Assembly (NCBI GenBank): GCA_017458585.1
Contig: JAFTAJ010000037.1
Coordinates: 1 to 64,000 of the forward strand
Length of the DNA: 64,000 nucleotides
DNA from: Bacteroidaceae bacterium
Lineage (GTDB): Bacteria > Bacteroidota > Bacteroidia > Bacteroidales > Bacteroidaceae
Direction: 5' to 3'
Position 1 is the first letter of the stretch. Each line of letters begins with the position of its first letter. Position numbers and translations under genes: made by a program. The notes under the pieces were generated by a model. It worked only from the letters and a program-made list of their open reading frames with translations. It was not told the DNA's origin and searched no databases. Below are positions 25,647 through 34,154 of the stretch, in pieces.

Positions 25647-26195
25647 ATGTTCAATGTTCAGTTACCTTTAGCTCTCTCCGAGGCTACAGCCCTTAAGAGA
25701 TATGGAGCCGAGGTCAACGAATTGACGGCTCTTGCCTACACCCTGCGCCGCGGAAAGGATGGTCATCCATTCCTGCGTTTCGCGGCGAAGGGTGAAGGAG
25801 GGTTGCTGGAGAGGGAACTTTTGCCTGTTAGGGTGTCGCGCTCTATGAAGGAACAGGACGTGGAGCAACTGAAGGTTTCGCTACTCGCCCAATGCAAAGA
25901 GAAGGGTGCCGTGCTTATCGGCCCCTTCATCAGTTCTGGCGAGCGGCGTATACTAAAAGCTGCGATGGAATCGGGTGTTTCCGTAATATTCCTTGCCCAG
26001 TTTGACATCAGCGACGAGAGCAAGGTGCCCCTTGTCCTTATGCCCGCCCTGCGCGAGGGCCGTTGCCTGTTGCTCGCTCCATGGCCGCAGATGCCAGTAG
26101 AGAGTTATTTCATCCGCAGTCGCTGCCAACTGCTCAATAATATCACCGAAATCCTTGCAAACAGGAAAAACTCACCTGCTTTTACCATTCAATAA
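25647..26195 (+). CDS. Hypothetical protein with DprA-like nucleotide-binding look
   Basis: The 182-aa protein resembles an uncharacterised Bacteroidales family: an N-terminal strand-helix with ALKRYGAEVNELTALAYTLRRG, then GAVLIGPFISSGERRILKAAMESGV (shown partly), then a tail reading REGRCLLLAPWP and ending SRCQLLNNITEILAN. The middle part recalls the Rossmann-like core of DprA/Smf proteins (a short strand, a SxGE loop and a helix), but no catalytic residue can be assigned. No signal peptide is present, so it is probably cytoplasmic. It lies 20 bases after the alkaline phosphatase gene and may be read from the same message. Function unknown. Confidence 0.7.
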   Translation: MFNVQLPLALSEATALKRYGAEVNELTALAYTLRRGKDGHPFLRFAAKGEGGLLERELLPVRVSRSMKEQDVEQLKVSLLAQCKEKGAVLIGPFISSGERRILKAAMESGVSVIFLAQFDISDESKVPLVLMPALREGRCLLLAPWPQMPVESYFIRSRCQLLNNITEILANRKNSPAFTIQ

Positions 26196-26237
26196 AAAAC
26201 ACCACAATCTCCTTAGATTAAAAATTCTCTGCATTGG

Positions 26238-26269
26238 TTTGGCCATTTGCGGAAGTTGTGGTAATTTTG
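26238..26269 (+). promoter_or_regulatory. metK promoter
   Basis: TTTG (26238-26241) and TAATTTTG (26262-26269) are separated by 20 bases, an excellent Bacteroidota promoter. The start codon is about 120 bases further, leaving an unusually long leader. Confidence 0.7.
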
Positions 26270-26275
26270 CACCGC

Positions 26276-26391
26276 AAAGTTTAGAGGTGGACAGATTTGT
26301 GCTGATTGCAACCACTGGAAAAAATGCTAAAACACGGCTCTCTCCATCTTCTATACTGCGCTATGTTTAATTATTTATTAAGGTATAAAAG
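26276..26391 (+). promoter_or_regulatory. Long metK leader, possible regulatory RNA
   Basis: The roughly 115-base untranslated leader of metK contains GTGCTGATTGCAACCAC (26299-26315 region) followed by AATGCTAAAACACGG (26323-26337). This order and the terminal GCTAAA recall the SAM-II riboswitch, a class known in Bacteroidota. I could not confirm the pseudoknot pairing by eye, so the assignment is only tentative. No other ORF lies here. Confidence 0.25.
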
Positions 26392-27705
26392 ATGAGTTAC
26401 TTATTTACTTCTGAATCCGTAAGTGAAGGTCATCCTGACAAGGTGGCCGATCAGATAAGTGATGCTGTGCTTGACAAGTTGTTGGCCTATGACGAACAGT
26501 CGCACGTGGCATGCGAAACTATGGTGACCACAGGTCAGGTGATTGTGGCGGGCGAGGTAAGTTCCGACGCTTATATCGACATCCCGCTTGTGGCGCGCGA
26601 GACAATCCGCCGCATTGGCTATACAAAGTCGGAGTACTGCTTCGACGCTGACAGCTGCGGAGTGCTCAATGCCATCCATGAGCAGAGCCAGGACATAAAT
26701 CGCGGTGTGAAGCGCGAGACAGAGGAGGCGCAGGGCGCCGGTGATCAGGGGATGATGTTTGGCTATGCCACCAATGAGACAAGAAACTTTATGCCACTGC
26801 CGCTAAGCCTGGCGCAGAAAATAATGCAGACTCTGGCTGCCATACGTAAGGAGGGTCGCGAGATGACTTATCTGCGTCCCGACTCCAAATGCCAGGTGAC
26901 GGTGGAGTATAGCGACGAAGGCCGTCCACAGCGAGTGGCCACCATTGTGGTTAGCACGCAACACGATGAGTTTGTTACCTGTGATCAGTGTGGCGGCAGT
27001 CATGAGAATGCTGACAACCAGATGCAGTGTAGGATTAAGCACGATGTTATGACAGTGCTGATGCCACGTGTGATCAGCGAGCTGAACGACACTGAGGTGG
27101 AGCGTCTCTTCGAAAAGGAACCGAACTATCTGGTCAATCCTACTGGTAAGTTCGTAATTGGCGGACCTGCCGGCGATACAGGTCTTACAGGCCGCAAGAT
27201 TATCGTGGACACATACGGCGGCAAGGGAGCTCACGGCGGTGGTGCCTTCTCAGGCAAAGACCCCAGCAAGGTGGACCGCTCTGCGGCATACGCTGCGCGC
27301 CATATTGCCAAGAATATGGTGGCAGCCGGTGTTGCTGATGAAATGCTTGTGCAGTTGAGTTATGCCATTGGCAAGGCTGAGCCTGTGAGCGTGTATGTCA
27401 ATACTTACGGCCGCAGCCATGTGAGCATGAGCGACGGCGAGATAGCTGAGAAAGTAAAGAAACTCTTTAGTCTCACGCCCTGCGGCATCATCAGAGACCT
27501 GAAGCTGCGCAAGCCTATCTACGAGGAAACGGCTGCCTATGGCCATATGGGACGCGAACCGAAGAGGGTGGTGAAGCATTTCAGCAGCCGCTACAACAAT
27601 GGCGGTGCTGTCAATGGCCCCAAGGAACTGGACGTGGAGGTGGAACTCTTCACATGGGAGAAACTCGACCGTGTAGAGGATATTCGCAGGGAGTTTAAAA
27701 TTTGA
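26392..27705 (+). CDS. metK: S-adenosylmethionine synthetase
   Basis: MetK makes S-adenosylmethionine from methionine and ATP. The family motifs are present: [24 protein letters not shown] at the N terminus (shown partly), [12 protein letters not shown], and the glycine-rich [22 protein letters not shown] stretch at about 285-305. Length is 437 aa. An unusual insertion after STQHDEFVT carries three cysteines, CDQCGG...C at residues 197, 200 and 213, in a spot where Bacteroides enzymes have a short acidic loop; it could bind a metal. It has a strong promoter and a long leader. The LOG-family gene follows after 16 bases. Confidence 0.95.
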   Translation: MSYLFTSESVSEGHPDKVADQISDAVLDKLLAYDEQSHVACETMVTTGQVIVAGEVSSDAYIDIPLVARETIRRIGYTKSEYCFDADSCGVLNAIHEQSQDINRGVKRETEEAQGAGDQGMMFGYATNETRNFMPLPLSLAQKIMQTLAAIRKEGREMTYLRPDSKCQVTVEYSDEGRPQRVATIVVSTQHDEFVTCDQCGGSHENADNQMQCRIKHDVMTVLMPRVISELNDTEVERLFEKEPNYLVNPTGKFVIGGPAGDTGLTGRKIIVDTYGGKGAHGGGAFSGKDPSKVDRSAAYAARHIAKNMVAAGVADEMLVQLSYAIGKAEPVSVYVNTYGRSHVSMSDGEIAEKVKKLFSLTPCGIIRDLKLRKPIYEETAAYGHMGREPKRVVKHFSSRYNNGGAVNGPKELDVEVELFTWEKLDRVEDIRREFKI

Positions 27706-27721
27706 AAGGTTAGTCATAAAG

Positions 27722-28258
27722 ATGAATATCTGTGTATATTGCGCTTCAAGCGCACATATTGACGAGAAGTATATGCGTGCGGCCCGTGATATAGGACGGC
27801 TGTGCGCAGAGCACGGCTGGACTTTGGTTAATGGTGCTGGCAGCGAGGGACTGATGGGCGCCACCAGCGACGGCTGCCAAGAGGCGGGCGGCAAGGTGGT
27901 GGGAATTATCCCGCGCTTTATGGTAATACGCGGATGGATGCGCCAGGGCCTTGACGAGGAGGTGATAGCCAAGGATATGGCTGAACGCAAGCAGATGCTG
28001 CGCGAGAGGGCTGATGCCGTGCTGGTGTTGCCAGGCGGACTGGGTACGATGGAGGAGATGTTTGAGACTATTACCCAAAAGCAACTCGGTATGTTCAGCA
28101 AGCCTATCATCATCTTTAACCAAGACGGCTACTACAACTTATTGGTGACGTGGCTGACTCATTGCCGCGAGGAGCACTTCTTGCGCTATGAGGGCGACGA
28201 TAGCCTCTGGACTGTCGCCAACACTGTGGAAGAAATATTTAACAAGTTGACAAGTTGA
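27722..28258 (+). CDS. LOG-family nucleoside monophosphate phosphoribohydrolase (TIGR00730)
   Basis: Members of this Rossmann-fold family hydrolyse nucleotide N-glycosidic bonds (for example cytokinin ribotides or AMP-like substrates); the substrate here is unknown. The 178-aa protein shows NICVYCASS at the N terminus, LVNGAGSEGLMGATSDG and the defining motif PGGLGTMEEMFE at about 104-115. It is cytoplasmic. It follows metK by 16 bases. Its last codons are written by an AAGTTGACAAGTTGACG repeat which also supplies the stop, so the C terminus looks recently remodelled. Confidence 0.88.
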   Translation: MNICVYCASSAHIDEKYMRAARDIGRLCAEHGWTLVNGAGSEGLMGATSDGCQEAGGKVVGIIPRFMVIRGWMRQGLDEEVIAKDMAERKQMLRERADAVLVLPGGLGTMEEMFETITQKQLGMFSKPIIIFNQDGYYNLLVTWLTHCREEHFLRYEGDDSLWTVANTVEEIFNKLTS

Positions 28259-28260
28259 CG

Positions 28261-29097
28261 ATGTACGATTCTCAAACTCTCTTCCCTTTGGACGGGGAGG
28301 GGGTAGGCTCTCCATACTTAGTGATGGCCGACAAGCTGGGTTTCTTCAGCGGAAGCGAATGGGCATGTCGGGATAGCGTGGTGCGACTTGTGGGCGTAAG
28401 CGGTGAGCCGGTGCCTTACAGGCTGAGCAACGATGTCTTTATCACGGTCACGCTGTTGCTGTGTCTGTTTGTTGCCTGTTTCTTGGTGAGTCGCTCGATG
28501 CATGCCTTGGGACTGCAGGCAAAGAGTTTCTTGCGGCTGCGTGATCGCAATGAAGACTTCTCATTGAAATCGGAGAGCGAGGTGAAGGACCAGTTTTTTG
28601 TGGTTCTGCTGGAGTGTGTCGTGATGAGCCTGCTTTTCGTCTCTCTCTTTACGTTCGTTTCATCGAATCCTCAATTCTCAAAGGTCAACTTTCAAATGTC
28701 CTATATGGTTTTGTTGGTTGATATGGGGATTATACTTGCATATTTTGCATATAAGTACGGGATGATACGTTTGTTTAACTGGACATTTTTCAGGAGGTCG
28801 GAGCGCCAGATATGGATGCGTGGATACAATCTGATATCCTTTGGAAAGACTGTGACATTACTTGTCTTGGTAACGATGATTTTATATACAGAATTGCCAA
28901 ATTCAGTTTACATTTCAATATTCGTTGCACTACTGGCGGTGTTTGAATTGCTGGTATTATATAAGACTAAGCAAATCTTTTTCGGTTCTATCGTTGGCAT
29001 AGTCCCAGCAATTTTGTACTTTTGCACACTGGAATTGCTACCCCTGCTGTTTTTGTGGGTAATTCTTGTGCAAACAAACAAAATTTTGTTGATATAG
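28261..29097 (+). CDS. DUF4271-type integral membrane protein
   Basis: The roughly 278-aa protein has about six hydrophobic membrane segments (VFITVTLLLCLFVACFLV; FVVLLECVVMSLLFVSLF; YMVLLVDMGIILAYFAY; TVTLLVLVTMILY; SIFVALLAVFELLVLY; AILYFCTLELLPLLFLWVI). The layout and position before hemD fit the DUF4271 family of Bacteroidota; function unknown. A TTG six bases upstream is in frame but ATG 28261 is preferred. Residues about 8-17 (FPLDGEGVGS) are encoded by a copy of the GC-rich palindromic element at 28282-28312, in the same frame as copies in two other proteins. It starts 2 bases after the preceding stop. Confidence 0.78.
   Translation: MYDSQTLFPLDGEGVGSPYLVMADKLGFFSGSEWACRDSVVRLVGVSGEPVPYRLSNDVFITVTLLLCLFVACFLVSRSMHALGLQAKSFLRLRDRNEDFSLKSESEVKDQFFVVLLECVVMSLLFVSLFTFVSSNPQFSKVNFQMSYMVLLVDMGIILAYFAYKYGMIRLFNWTFFRRSERQIWMRGYNLISFGKTVTLLVLVTMILYTELPNSVYISIFVALLAVFELLVLYKTKQIFFGSIVGIVPAILYFCTLELLPLLFLWVILVQTNKILLI
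28282..28312. repeat. GC-rich element copy inside DUF4271 gene
   Basis: CCCTTTGGACGGGGAGGGGGTAGGCT-type sequence encoding FPLDGEGVGS. It is nearest to the spacer copy at 49092-49120 (TTCGGGATGGGTCAGGGGTAGG) and shares frame with copies at 33576 and 48485. Confidence 0.6.
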
Positions 29098-29121
29098 TCT
29101 GATTAGCATATCTACATTGCG

Positions 29122-29859
29122 ATGATAAAGAAAATTCTTGTTTCTCAGCCTAAACCCTCTTCTGCTAAGTCTCCCTATCTGGAGATAGCAAAGAAATATA
29201 GTGTTGATGTAGAGTTTTACTCGCTGATCCAAGTAGAGCGTCTAACCCCCAAAGAGATACGTGCACAGAAGGTGGACATCCTCAGCCACACGGCGGTGGT
29301 GTTTAACTCTAAGCAAGCTATCGACCATTTCTTTTCTTTGTGTAAAGACATGCGTATTAAGCTGCCTGACACTATGAAGTATTTCTTCATCTCGCAGCAG
29401 GTGTCGCTCTATGTGCAGCAGTATGTGCAGTATCGCAAGCGCAAGATATTCTTCGGCAAGAGCGGTCTGCTGCCTGACCTCGTGGAGGTGATGCAAAAGC
29501 ACAAGAAGGAATCGTTTCTCATTCCCCAGAGCGACGTACACAACAAAGAGATTTCGCTTTTGCTCGACAGCAAGGGCATACAGCATACCGACTGCGTGAT
29601 GTATCGCACCATCAGCGCAGAGATAGACAAGAGTAAGCCTTTCGACTATGACATGATAGTGTTCTTCACTCCAAGTGGAGCAAAGTCGCTGGTGGACAAT
29701 TTTCCTGACTATAATCAAGGCGATACGGTCTTTGCATGCTTTGGAGAGAAAACTGCTAGCAAGCTAGAGGAACTGGGTTTCCGCGTGGATATCAAGGCTG
29801 TGCAGGGAAAGGGATTGTCAATGGCCGGCGAGATAGATAACTATCTGGCTTCAAAATAA
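29122..29859 (+). CDS. hemD: Uroporphyrinogen-III synthase
   Basis: HemD cyclises hydroxymethylbilane to uroporphyrinogen III, the branch point to heme and corrinoids. The 245-aa protein has the two-domain HemD pattern: ILVSQPKP at the start, HTAVVFNSKQAIDHFFSLC at about 55-73, and the late motif MIVFFTPSGAKSLVDNFP at about 183-200, followed by ACFGEKTASKLEELG. HemD sequences diverge widely but this order is diagnostic. Its place just before rnpA and yidD is common in Bacteroidales. It starts 24 bases after the DUF4271 gene. Confidence 0.88.
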   Translation: MIKKILVSQPKPSSAKSPYLEIAKKYSVDVEFYSLIQVERLTPKEIRAQKVDILSHTAVVFNSKQAIDHFFSLCKDMRIKLPDTMKYFFISQQVSLYVQQYVQYRKRKIFFGKSGLLPDLVEVMQKHKKESFLIPQSDVHNKEISLLLDSKGIQHTDCVMYRTISAEIDKSKPFDYDMIVFFTPSGAKSLVDNFPDYNQGDTVFACFGEKTASKLEELGFRVDIKAVQGKGLSMAGEIDNYLASK

Positions 29860-29872
29860 GGGCTGAAAGCCA

Positions 29873-30286
29873 ATGTTTCGTTTTTCCAAGAGAGAGCGCA
29901 TCTCTTCGCTCAAGGAGATAGAGAGTCTGTTTGAGCGGGGACATAGCAGCAGTGTGCAAAGCATGCCGCTACGTGCGGTGTGGAGAAATTGTTCCTCTAG
30001 GCAAACGGATCTCTTGGCGACGGAGCCTGCCGTAAAGGTTATGATGTCTGTGGCCAAGAAGCGCCTGCGTCATGCCGTGGATCGCAATCGTGCCAAACGA
30101 CAGATGAGGGAGGCCTACCGCCTGCATCACCAGCAGCTTACAGAGGCAGTTAAGGCTCGGGGAAAGCAGTTGTATATCGCTTTTGTATGGCAGAGCGAAG
30201 GGCTGGAGCCTACAGAGCGTGTCTTTGAGGCTATGCGCAGTGTGCTTGATGCAATAAGAAAGAAAATAGAAGTTCAAGGAGTTTAA
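29873..30286 (+). CDS. rnpA: Ribonuclease P protein component
   Basis: RnpA is the basic protein subunit of RNase P, which trims the 5' leader of tRNA precursors. The 137-aa sequence carries the RNR motif region [26 protein letters not shown] at about residues 60-85 (shown partly) and the N-terminal [20 protein letters not shown]. It is slightly longer than proteobacterial forms, as usual in this phylum. It follows hemD by 13 bases. The last codons (EVQGV) are encoded by an AAGGAGTTT tandem repeat that continues into the spacer before yidD. Confidence 0.93.
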   Translation: MFRFSKRERISSLKEIESLFERGHSSSVQSMPLRAVWRNCSSRQTDLLATEPAVKVMMSVAKKRLRHAVDRNRAKRQMREAYRLHHQQLTEAVKARGKQLYIAFVWQSEGLEPTERVFEAMRSVLDAIRKKIEVQGV

Positions 30287-30301
30287 GGAGTTTAAGGAGT
30301 T
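30278..30301 (+). repeat. AAGGAGTTT tandem repeat at rnpA-yidD junction
   Basis: Three to four copies of a 9-bp unit (AAGGAGTTT) carry the rnpA stop codon and place AAGGAG motifs directly before the yidD TTG start. AAGGAG is a strong Shine-Dalgarno sequence, unusual in this window. Confidence 0.75.
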
Positions 30302-30548
30302 GAAGATACCTTATTTCATAAAGAAGATTTCAGCAGCGTTTTCATGGCTGCTTATTCTGCCTATACGCTTTTATCAGAAGTGTATCTCTCCCCTCATGCC
30401 TTCTTCTTGCCGTTTCATTCCCACCTGTTCACAGTATGCTGTGGAGGCCCTGCGTAAGCACGGTCCACTGAAAGGGATGTATCTTGCCATCCGCCGTATA
30501 TTGCGTTGTCATCCTTGGGGCGGCAGTGGTTACGACCCAGTACCGTGA
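30300..30548 (+). CDS. yidD: Membrane protein insertion efficiency factor YidD
   Basis: YidD is a small membrane-associated protein that helps insertion of membrane proteins with YidC. The 82-aa protein shows the complete family core: [31 protein letters not shown] (shown partly), [20 protein letters not shown] and the ending GGSGYDPVP with the three conserved cysteines. The start codon is TTG, preceded by AAGGAG repeats; no ATG lies upstream in frame before the rnpA stop. It follows rnpA by 13 bases, the usual order. Confidence 0.9.
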   Translation: MKIPYFIKKISAAFSWLLILPIRFYQKCISPLMPSSCRFIPTCSQYAVEALRKHGPLKGMYLAIRRILRCHPWGGSGYDPVP

Positions 30549-30656
30549 AGCATTTTATAGTTTATGGTTTATAGTTTATAGTGGAAGGGAAAGATTAAAA
30601 AGTCTTTAATTCTACGTTTTGCCCTGCAGGGAATAGGCTGTTTGAGTTATTTGTTG

Positions 30657-30664
30657 TAATTTTG
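30657..30664 (+). promoter_or_regulatory. -7 promoter box for GH3-family gene
   Basis: TAATTTTG matches TAnnTTTG, 41 bases before the ATG at 30706. The spacer before it (30551-30582) consists of TTTATAGTTTATGG-type short repeats. Confidence 0.55.
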
Positions 30665-30705
30665 CAAACAATTATTCCTCTAAACACTAAACTCTCAACT
30701 CTATT

Positions 30706-32223
30706 ATGGGAATCACTTCTTTAGTCCGTCCGATATTCCGCAAGAGATATAAGCGTCTGTCGCGCAGCGAGCAATGCGCCGACGATGAGCAGCGTGCCTT
30801 GCTACTGTCTATGGTGAGACAGGCGCAGCGTACCGAGTGGGGCAGCCAGTATGACTTCGCCTCCATTAAGAGCTACGAGGACTTCCGTCAGAGGGTGCCC
30901 GTTACTACTTACGAGGAGTTGAAGGGTTTCATCGACCGTATGCGTCACGGAGAGAAGGATGTCCTGTGGCCCGGCACGGTGAAATGGTACGCCAAGTCAT
31001 CGGGTACCACCAACGACAAGAGCAAGTTTATCCCCGTCAGTGCGCAGGGACTGAAGGATACCCACTACCGCGGTAGCGAGTGCGTGGTTACCTACTATCT
31101 CCACAACAATCCCGACAGCCGCCTCTTCGACGGCCGCGCCCTTATCCTCGGCGGCAGCCATGAGCAGAACTACGATGTGAAGGAGAGCCTCGTGGGCGAC
31201 CTTAGCGCCATATTGATAGAGAACATTAGTCCGCTGGCTAATCTGGTGCGAGTGCCCAAGAAGACGACGGCATTGCTCAGCGACTTTGAGGTGAAGCGCG
31301 ACCTTATTGCCCGTGAGGCAAAGGACAAGAATGTCACCAACCTTAGCGGTGTGCCCTCTTGGATGCTGTCTGTGCTGACGAGGCTGCAGGAGGTAACGGG
31401 TCAACAGGACATCTCGGCCGTGTGGCCCAATCTGGAGGTGTTCTTCCATGGAGGCGTAGCCTTTACCCCCTATCGTGAGCGCTACAAAGAGATCATCTCT
31501 TCGCCCAACATGCACTATATGGAGACCTACAATGCCAGCGAAGGCTTCTTTGGTGTGCAGAATGAGCCTACCGACACAGCCATGTTGCTGCTGACATGCC
31601 TCGGCGTGTTCTACGAGTTCATCCCCCTGGAGGAGGTGGGCACTGCCGAGCCGCATGCCGTGCCTTTGTGGGAGGTAGAAACGGGGCGCAACTATGCAAT
31701 GGTCATCTCTACTACCAGCGGGCTGTGGCGTTATCAGATAGGCGACACAGTGAAGTTCACGAGCGTGCGGCCTTACAAGTTTCATATTACGGGGCGCACC
31801 AAGAGTTTTATCAATGCCTTTGGCGAGGAACTTATAGTGGACAATGCCGAGAAGGGCCTGGCTGAGGTGTGCGCTGAGACGGGTGCCGAGGTGGCAGAAT
31901 ACACTGCAGCGCCTGTGTTTATGGACAGCAACGGCAAGTGCCGCCATCAGTGGATAATCGATTTCCGTAAAGAACCAGACAACATTGCCGCCTTTGCAGA
32001 CAAGCTAGACAAAGCGCTGCAGCGCATCAACTCCGACTATGAGGCCAAACGCTACAAGGATATCACCTTGCAGCCGCTGGAGATAATCAAGGCTCCCCAC
32101 GGTCTGTTTGACCAATGGCTCAAGAGCAAAGGAAAACTGGGGGGACAGCACAAAGTGCCCCGCCTGTGCAACGACCGCAAGATAGCCGACGAAATCCTCG
32201 CCATGATAACTCCTAATTCCTAA
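30706..32223 (+). CDS. GH3 auxin-responsive-promoter family (acyl-adenylate/amide synthetase-like)
   Basis: The 505-aa protein belongs to the GH3 family, whose plant members adenylate carboxylic acids and join them to amino acids; bacterial functions are unknown. The nucleotide-binding motif AKSSGTTNDKSKFIPVS is at about residues 96-112, and ETYNASEGFFGVQ at about 273-285. TSGLWRYQIGDTVKF and TGRTKSFINAFGEELI follow. It lacks a signal peptide. Its last residues (TPNS) come from an AACTCCTAATTCCTAA repeat. It leads a cluster with an SbsA-Ig lipoprotein and DUF3108 protein that I recognise as recurrent in Bacteroidota. Confidence 0.88.
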   Translation: MGITSLVRPIFRKRYKRLSRSEQCADDEQRALLLSMVRQAQRTEWGSQYDFASIKSYEDFRQRVPVTTYEELKGFIDRMRHGEKDVLWPGTVKWYAKSSGTTNDKSKFIPVSAQGLKDTHYRGSECVVTYYLHNNPDSRLFDGRALILGGSHEQNYDVKESLVGDLSAILIENISPLANLVRVPKKTTALLSDFEVKRDLIAREAKDKNVTNLSGVPSWMLSVLTRLQEVTGQQDISAVWPNLEVFFHGGVAFTPYRERYKEIISSPNMHYMETYNASEGFFGVQNEPTDTAMLLLTCLGVFYEFIPLEEVGTAEPHAVPLWEVETGRNYAMVISTTSGLWRYQIGDTVKFTSVRPYKFHITGRTKSFINAFGEELIVDNAEKGLAEVCAETGAEVAEYTAAPVFMDSNGKCRHQWIIDFRKEPDNIAAFADKLDKALQRINSDYEAKRYKDITLQPLEIIKAPHGLFDQWLKSKGKLGGQHKVPRLCNDRKIADEILAMITPNS

Positions 32224-32228
32224 GTATT

Positions 32229-34154
32229 TTGAGATACCTTATATATATAATATCTATCCTGCTGCTGGTAGGCTGCGCCCGCCCCGGTACTCCCGACGGT
32301 GGTCCCTTCGACGAGACTCCGCCCAGAGTGGTCGGTGCCAATCCCGCGGAGGGCGCAGTGTCTTCTATGCCCAAGACGATAGAGATTTTCTTCGATGAAT
32401 ACATAAAGTTGGAGAATGCGTCCGACAAGATTGTTGTGTCGCCGCCGCAGATCAATCAGCCGGAGATATCGGCCAACGGCAATAGGATAAAGGTGAAACT
32501 TATTGATTCGCTCAAACCCAACACTACCTATACCATCGACTTCAGCGACGCTATTGTTGACAATAACGAGGGCAATCCCATGGGCAAATACACCTACACA
32601 TTCTCTACGGGCGATAGCATCAACTCTATGGAGGTGAGCGGTAAGGTGCTCAACGCCAGCAATCTGGAGCCGATAAAGGGAATCCTCGTGGGACTGCATG
32701 CTGATACGGCGGCCACAGCCTTTACCTCCAAGCCCTTCGACCGTATGGCGCGCACCAACGGTAGTGGTGAGTTTACGATAAAAGGTATCGCTCCTGGCCA
32801 CTATAGGGCGTATGCCTTGCAGGATGCCGATGGCGACTTCATTTTCGGACAGAAAAGCGAGATGCTAGCGTTCAGTCGTCGCGACATTAGTCCTCGCAGT
32901 TTCCCCGACCAGAGGGCCGATACTGTTTGGCGCGACTCTACTCATATCGATTCTATCAAGATGGTGAAGTTCACGCATTATGTGCCTGACGACATTGTGC
33001 TACTGGCGTTCAGCGAGAGCACCCTCGACCGCCATCTGCTCAAGACGGAGCGTAAGGTGCCGGAGCATATAGACGTGTATTTCACCGCGCCCAGCGAACA
33101 GAAACCAGTGGTCAAAGGCCTTAACTTTGACGAAAGCAAATTGGTGGCTGAGTGCTCGGCCAAAAACGACACCATCATTTATTGGATTAGCGACACGGCA
33201 CTGGTGCATACCGACACTCTTAGCGCCACGCTTACCTATCTGGAGAACGACTCTGTTGGCAACTTCGTGAGCCGCACCGACACGCTTGATTTTGTGTCGC
33301 GACTACCGCGTAGCCGCCAGATAAAGTTGGAGCAGGAGGCGTATAAGGAATGGCAGCGCACACAAGAGCGTCTGAGAAAAAAAGGTAAGACCTATCAGAC
33401 CGAGATGCCTCTGCCACCGCTCAGTATCAGCAGCAACGGCAATGGTTCGCTCGACCTCTACGACAATATATGTTTCACATCGCCTGAGCCACTCAGCGTC
33501 ATCGATACATCGAAGTTTCATCTCTATGTAAAGGAAGATACGCTCTACCTGCCTGCCGACTGTGAGATAGAGGGCTTCCCCCTAGAGGGGGATGAGAGGG
33601 GGTCTACGATGCAATGCATTCTCTATGGTGAGTGGCGTCCTGAGCAGCAGTATCTGCTACGCGTAGACTCGGCGGCAATGGTCAGCATCTATGGCAAGGC
33701 CTCGCAGAAAATGGAGCAACGTTTCACTATTCCCTCGCTCGACAAATACTGCACCTTCACCGCTACGCTCACGGGGCGCAATGATACTTTGGCTATAGTG
33801 CAGCTGCTCAACGGCGCTGACAAAGTGGTGCGCAGTGAACGCAGCAACGAGGGAAAGGCCAGTTTCTTCTTCGTCAGTCCGGGTACATACTACATGCGCG
33901 CATTCCTTGACCGCAACGGGAATGGAGAGTGGGACGAAGGCAACTATGCCGCTGACCGCCAGCCCGAGGAAGTCTTTTATTTCCCGTCCTCTCTCAGCCT
34001 GCGTGCTAAATGGGACCAAGAGCAGGAGTGGAATATGCAACGCATCCCGCTGTCCAGGCAGAAACCCGATAAGATAACGAAGCAGAAACCTGACAAAGAG
34101 AAAAAAATACAACACCGCAACGAAGAGCGCGCCAAGCAGTGGCGCACAAAATGA
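32229..34154 (+). CDS. SbsA-type Ig-like domain lipoprotein
   Basis: The 641-aa protein has a lipobox LLLVGC (Cys16) and so is a lipoprotein, probably in the outer membrane. The N-terminal part is an SbsA-like Ig domain (PDGGPFDETPPRVVGANPAEG, then IEIFFDEYIKL; shown partly), followed by a carboxypeptidase-like sandwich (VSGKVLNASNLEPIKGILVGL) and a second one near the C terminus (FLDRNGNGEWDEGNYAADRQP). Function unknown. Residues reading FPLEGDERGS are encoded by a GC-rich element at 33576-33604. The start codon is TTG 5 bases after the GH3 gene. It ends in a basic tail and overlaps DUF3108 by ATGA. Confidence 0.82.
   Translation: MRYLIYIISILLLVGCARPGTPDGGPFDETPPRVVGANPAEGAVSSMPKTIEIFFDEYIKLENASDKIVVSPPQINQPEISANGNRIKVKLIDSLKPNTTYTIDFSDAIVDNNEGNPMGKYTYTFSTGDSINSMEVSGKVLNASNLEPIKGILVGLHADTAATAFTSKPFDRMARTNGSGEFTIKGIAPGHYRAYALQDADGDFIFGQKSEMLAFSRRDISPRSFPDQRADTVWRDSTHIDSIKMVKFTHYVPDDIVLLAFSESTLDRHLLKTERKVPEHIDVYFTAPSEQKPVVKGLNFDESKLVAECSAKNDTIIYWISDTALVHTDTLSATLTYLENDSVGNFVSRTDTLDFVSRLPRSRQIKLEQEAYKEWQRTQERLRKKGKTYQTEMPLPPLSISSNGNGSLDLYDNICFTSPEPLSVIDTSKFHLYVKEDTLYLPADCEIEGFPLEGDERGSTMQCILYGEWRPEQQYLLRVDSAAMVSIYGKASQKMEQRFTIPSLDKYCTFTATLTGRNDTLAIVQLLNGADKVVRSERSNEGKASFFFVSPGTYYMRAFLDRNGNGEWDEGNYAADRQPEEVFYFPSSLSLRAKWDQEQEWNMQRIPLSRQKPDKITKQKPDKEKKIQHRNEERAKQWRTK
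33576..33604. repeat. GC-rich element copy inside SbsA-Ig gene
   Basis: The 29-base copy (TTCCCCCTAGAG..ATGAGAGGGGGTCT) encodes FPLEGDERGS. The stretch GGGGGATGAGAGGGGGTCT is identical at 49866-49884. It keeps the reading frame of its host gene. Confidence 0.75.
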
